A stretch of 64,000 bases of DNA. Source: Halarchaeum grantii (GTDB lineage: Archaea; Halobacteriota; Halobacteria; Halobacteriales; Halobacteriaceae). Position numbers and translations under genes: made by a program. The notes under the pieces were generated by a model. The model saw only the letters and a program-made list of their open reading frames with translations. It was not told the origin of the DNA and made no database searches. The stretch lies in contig NZ_BMPF01000002.1 in NCBI RefSeq assembly GCF_014647455.2, forward strand, positions 496,001-560,000. Reading direction: 5' to 3'. Of the stretch, positions 61,244-64,000 are shown piece after piece. Each line of letters starts with the position of its first letter. Positions within the stretch are counted from its first letter, which is position 1.

Positions 61244-61783
61244 TCAGGGCAGGTAGCCGTCGGCGGCCGCGAGCAACACGCCCTCGAGCGTCGCGTCGTT
61301 CGCGCGCCCCTCGCGCACCGTCTCGACGACGTCGGCGGCGGGGACGCGTCGCACCTCGATGAACTCGTTGTCGTCGAGGTCGCGTTCGCCGGCGGTGAGG
61401 CCCTCCGCGACGACGATGCCCCGGTCGTGGCGGAGGACGCCGGTCGTGCACGCCACCTCCTGAACGAGCGTGTACTCGTCGGCGACGTACCCCGTCTCCT
61501 CGCGGAGTTCGCGGCGCGCCGCCGCCTCGTAGCCCTCGCCCGCCTCGACGATGCCGGCGACGAGTTCGAGACAGCGCTCGCGAATCACCGGCCGATACTG
61601 CTCGACGAAGACCACGTCGTCGCCGTCGACGGCGAGCACGACCACGGCGTCCGGGAGGTCCGCCCAGTAGTAGTCCTTCTCCGTCCCGTTCGGCTGCTCG
61701 ACGCGGTCGTAGCCCCCCGCGTACCAGCCGGTCTCGTACTCGGTCGCGCTCTCGACGACGCGCCACGACTCGGAGTCGTCCAT
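61244..61783 (-). CDS. NUDIX hydrolase (ADP-sugar pyrophosphatase-like)
   Basis: A 179-residue NUDIX enzyme. The box is LVAGIVEAGEGYEAAARRELREETGYV (GX5EX7REUXEEXGU complete). The N-terminus SWRVVESATEYETGWYAGGYDRVEQPNGTEKDYYWADLPD is typical of ADP-ribose/ADP-sugar pyrophosphatases. It hydrolyses nucleoside diphosphate derivatives; the exact substrate is unproven. Start MDDSESWRVV at 61783. Confidence 0.94.
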   Translation of the reverse strand: MDDSESWRVVESATEYETGWYAGGYDRVEQPNGTEKDYYWADLPDAVVVLAVDGDDVVFVEQYRPVIRERCLELVAGIVEAGEGYEAAARRELREETGYVADEYTLVQEVACTTGVLRHDRGIVVAEGLTAGERDLDDNEFIEVRRVPAADVVETVREGRANDATLEGVLLAAADGYLP

Positions 61784-61825
61784 ACGTCGCGTCGGCGTCG
61801 CCGGGCGAAAAGCCTCCCGCTCGCC

Positions 61826-62242
61826 TCAGACGACCTCGCTGTAGAACTTCCCGTGCGCGATGCGCCGCAGCGTCCCCACCGCCGCCTCGGGTTCGTTCTG
61901 GTAGGTCGCCGCGACCACCGCGTCCTCGAACGGGACGACGTGCCAGACCGCGTTCTCGACCTCCGTGCTGCCGTTCTCGTAGACGTCGAGGTCGGGGTGG
62001 GCCTCGCAGAAGGACTCGAACTCCGCGTAGGTGCCGACCGAGACTTCGAGGAGCGACGCGAAGAGCGCGTCGCGCGCCGTCTCCACGACGTCGCTCGTCA
62101 CGCGCTCGCGGTACTCCTCGCGGTCGAACTCCATCGCCTTCGCCGTTTCTCGAGTGACGGTCTGCGCGGCCGGCCCGAGCTCGCGATACTGGTCGGCCGC
62201 CTCCTCGGGCGTCTCCGGCGCGAGGAATCCACGCTCGTCCAT
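61826..62242 (-). CDS. DUF5809-family protein
   Basis: A 138-residue haloarchaeal protein: MDERGFLAPETPEEAADQYRELGPAAQTVTRETAKAMEFDREEYRERVTSDVVETARDALFASLLEVSVGTYAEFESFC then VYENGSTEVENAVWHVVPFEDAVVAATYQNEPEAAVGTLRRIA. Family name is from general recognition. No catalytic motif is seen. It lies 23 bases from the DUF5810-like gene in the same orientation and probably forms an operon with it. Confidence 0.78.
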   Translation of the reverse strand: MDERGFLAPETPEEAADQYRELGPAAQTVTRETAKAMEFDREEYRERVTSDVVETARDALFASLLEVSVGTYAEFESFCEAHPDLDVYENGSTEVENAVWHVVPFEDAVVAATYQNEPEAAVGTLRRIAHGKFYSEVV

Positions 62243-62265
62243 GCCCGGCGAAGGCGCGCCACGCC

Positions 62266-62757
62266 CTACTCGGTTTCGCCTTCGGCGTCGTCGGCCGCGT
62301 CGCCGTCGTCCGCGGACTCGGCCGGCGACTCCGCCGAGTCGCCGCCCTGCTCGCGCGTCGCGTTCGCTCCCGCTCGCTCTCCCCGCGATGCCTCCGTTCC
62401 GTCGGCATCGCGCTGCATCTCCTGAGTCATCTCGGCGGCGTCCTCGAGGATGCGCTGTGCCTCCCCGCCGAGCGCGCCCGCGCCGCTCGTGTCGACGGCG
62501 GGCCCGTTCGACCCGTGGCCGTGGTCGTGCGCGTGGCCCTCGACGGGTTCGGTCTCCACCTCGAACTCGACCGTCTCCGCGTGCTCGGTGACGCGCGGCG
62601 CGAGGTCGTCGGTGCCGCCTTCCTCCCAGCCGGCGGCGTGCTCGTCCAGCCACGCCTCGTGGTCGCTCGCGCCCGTCACCGCCGCGAACGCGAGGTGGTC
62701 CGCGAGGTGCTCGGCGTCGGGGACGTGCTCGTCACAGACCGGACACGCGTAGCCCAT
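62266..62757 (-). CDS. DUF5810-like protein with N-terminal zinc finger
   Basis: A 163-residue protein. Residues 4-24 hold CPVCDEHVPDAEHLADHLAF, a C2H2-like finger (C5, C8, H17, H21 by count from MGYACPVCDEH). A histidine-rich HAHDHGHG stretch and a long acidic low-complexity tail (ESADDGDAADDAEGETE) follow. The start is taken at 62757 rather than 62766. Metal binding is plausible. It is the upstream partner of the DUF5809 gene. Confidence 0.8.
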   Translation of the reverse strand: MGYACPVCDEHVPDAEHLADHLAFAAVTGASDHEAWLDEHAAGWEEGGTDDLAPRVTEHAETVEFEVETEPVEGHAHDHGHGSNGPAVDTSGAGALGGEAQRILEDAAEMTQEMQRDADGTEASRGERAGANATREQGGDSAESPAESADDGDAADDAEGETE

Positions 62758-62797
62758 ACCGGGCACCTAGGTGCGGACCAGTAAACGCGTGGCGGTC

Positions 62798-63265
62798 TCA
62801 GAGGCGCGCGATCATCACGAAGGCGTCCTCGCCGTCCGAGTAATAGCGCGGGAGCGTGCGGAGGTACTCGAAGTCGAACGTCCGGTAGAGCGAGATGGCG
62901 GGCTCGTTCGAGCGCCGGACTTCGAGTTTCGCGCTCCGGACGCCCTGCGCGTTCAGCACACTGAGCGCGTGCGAGAGGAGCGAGCGCCCGATTCCCTGCC
63001 CGCGAGCGTCCGGGTGGACGGCGATGTCCTTCACGTGGCCGAGCGGGCGGCCGTGGTTCGGGATGGTGTCCGCGACGACGAAGCCCGCGACGCCAGCGCG
63101 CTCCTCCGCGACGAGGAAGCCCGGGTCGCCGAGGTGCTGCTCGAAGGCGGAGAAGGGCCACGGCTGCGCGAACGACTCCTTCTCGATGCGGAAGACGTCC
63201 AAGAGGTCGCCACGCCGCGCCTGTCGGATGCCGGCGTGTTCGACCCGGTCGGCAGCCGTCGTCAC
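62798..63265 (-). CDS. rimI: ribosomal-protein/N-terminal acetyltransferase RimI
   Basis: A 155-residue GNAT. GTG start at 63265 (VTTAADRVEHAGIRQARRGDLLDVFRIEKESFAQPW); no ATG is in the right place and the codons upstream look non-coding. Acetyl-CoA loop VKDIAVHPDARGQGIGRSLLSHAL and the LEVRRSNEPAISLYRTFDFE region are intact. Archaeal RimI acetylates protein N-termini broadly. Confidence 0.92.
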   Translation of the reverse strand: MTTAADRVEHAGIRQARRGDLLDVFRIEKESFAQPWPFSAFEQHLGDPGFLVAEERAGVAGFVVADTIPNHGRPLGHVKDIAVHPDARGQGIGRSLLSHALSVLNAQGVRSAKLEVRRSNEPAISLYRTFDFEYLRTLPRYYSDGEDAFVMIARL

Positions 63266-63365
63266 GAGTGCGCGTAGGGGGCCGGGGGGTATGTACGCTG
63301 TGGCCCGCGACCGGCGCGCGTCGCCGCGGCTGGCCGAGCGAGAAAAACGAAAGGAGAGTGGAGCG

Positions 63366-64000
63366 TTAGTCGTCGGCGGGCGTCGCGCCGGAGTCGCCCT
63401 CGCCGTACTGCTGCTTCGTGAGCGAGAGCTTGCCACCGGCCGCGAGGATACGACGCTCGCGCTCGGAGGCGTCGAGGTAGCCCGTGGCCTCCCAGTCGTC
63501 GTTCACGCGGACCGTGAACTCCTCCTGGCCGGACTTGACGGCCTCCTCGACGTCGTCGACGATCTCGATGTCGTCGCCCTGTTCGATCTTCGCGTAGGTC
63601 TCCTCGTCGATGGTGAGCGGGAGGAGGCCGAAGTTGAACAGGTTCGCCTTGTGAATGCGGGCGAAGGACTGCGCGAGGACGCCCTCGATGCCGAGGTACA
63701 TCGGACAGAGGGCGGCGTGCTCACGCGAGGAGCCCTGACCGTAGTTCTCGCCGGCGACGAGGAAGCCCCCGTCGGACTGCTTCGCGCGCTCGGCGAACGT
63801 GTCGTCGACGCGCGAGAGCGTGAACTCGGAGAGCTTCGGGACGTTGGAGCGGAACTTCAGGATGTCCGACGTCGCCGGGATGATGTGATCGGTGGTGATG
63901 TTGTCCTCCATCTTCAGGAGGGCTTCACCTTCGAGGTGGGCGTCGAGCGGGTCCTTCAGCGGGACGTCGCCGATGTTCGGGCCCTTGATGAGGTCGTCGT
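63366..64000 (-). CDS. acn: aconitate hydratase, 3' part (cut by window edge)
   Basis: The last 210 or so residues of aconitase, open to the window edge: GPNIGDVPLKDPLDAHLEGEALL then MEDNITTDHIIPATSDILKFRSNVPKL, the swivel-domain loop GENYGQGSSREHAALCPMYLGIEGVLAQSFARIHKANLFNFG and the C-terminus LSLTKQQYGEGDSGATPADD. Converts citrate to isocitrate with a 4Fe-4S cluster; the cluster Cys residues lie in the missing part. Confidence 0.96.
   Translation of the reverse strand, partial: DDLIKGPNIGDVPLKDPLDAHLEGEALLKMEDNITTDHIIPATSDILKFRSNVPKLSEFTLSRVDDTFAERAKQSDGGFLVAGENYGQGSSREHAALCPMYLGIEGVLAQSFARIHKANLFNFGLLPLTIDEETYAKIEQGDDIEIVDDVEEAVKSGQEEFTVRVNDDWEATGYLDASERERRILAAGGKLSLTKQQYGEGDSGATPADD

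Overview
The window is chromosomal DNA from an extremely halophilic archaeon (class Halobacteria). The signs are very high GC, strongly acidic proteins, an archaeal information-processing set (TFB, ABCE1, aIF1/SUI1, L10e, Sec61-beta, PINA, HerA), Tat-type signal peptides, F420 enzymes and short leaderless genes behind TATA-like boxes. The genus cannot be fixed from the sequence alone. Much of the 10-18 kb block (two pcm genes, a zinc-finger gene, aminopeptidase, GapII, phosphoesterase, pgk, GapI) follows an order familiar from Haloferax.

Region 1 (1 to about 10,170) is accessory: one end of an integrated conjugative or plasmid-like element that continues past the left edge. It carries two small exported proteins (one with VirB2-like pilin topology), an extra TFB, an uncharacterised element protein, a DUF1508-type small protein, a SWIM zinc-finger protein, an AbrB/PIN toxin-antitoxin pair, an OB-fold protein and a 1151-residue conjugation-type ATPase. 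Four of these genes share a CCCTGACGGG dyad just upstream, which points to a common control. A gene-free 570 bp stretch before the ATPase folds into nested hairpins and may encode an RNA. The right end is marked by a 266 bp MITE-like element with 30 bp inverted ends.

Region 2 (10.2-19.5 kb) is core metabolism: protein repair (two Pcm paralogues), an M29-type aminopeptidase, two distinct GAPDHs around phosphoglycerate kinase (gluconeogenic GapII, glycolytic GapI), Hsp20, an ATP-grasp ligase and ribosomal L10e. Region 3 (19.5-23.6 kb) is a three-gene membrane cluster of PAP2 phosphatase, a solute-binding protein whose two halves appear circularly permuted, and an LssY_C-like membrane protein. 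Region 4 (23.7-34.7 kb) holds a HerA-type ATPase, CspA, tRNA-Phe, tRNA-Val with a duplicated 3' end nearby, a DUF192 protein, an ABC exporter, M32 and M20 peptidases, PINA and a winged-helix protein.

Region 5 (34.8-44.7 kb) contains EMC6-like protein, ABCE1 and a GGQ-bearing release-factor paralogue (ribosome recycling and rescue), archaemetzincin, UPF0146, a HAD hydrolase, a large Tat-exported GH15 glucodextranase-like enzyme and F420:NADP reductase. Region 6 (44.8-55.9 kb) holds thioredoxin, Sec61-beta, a tightly overlapped pdxT-BFN-hisE run, a NOG1-like GTPase, DUF389, SIMPL, EngB, a hydroxyacid dehydrogenase, a NUDIX-eIF2B fusion and overlapping cofE-mer. Region 7 (56-64 kb) is a MoxR-DUF58-transglutaminase operon, SUI1 followed by a hairpin-rich stretch, rhodanese, NUDIX, DUF5809/DUF5810-like genes, RimI and the 3' part of aconitase.
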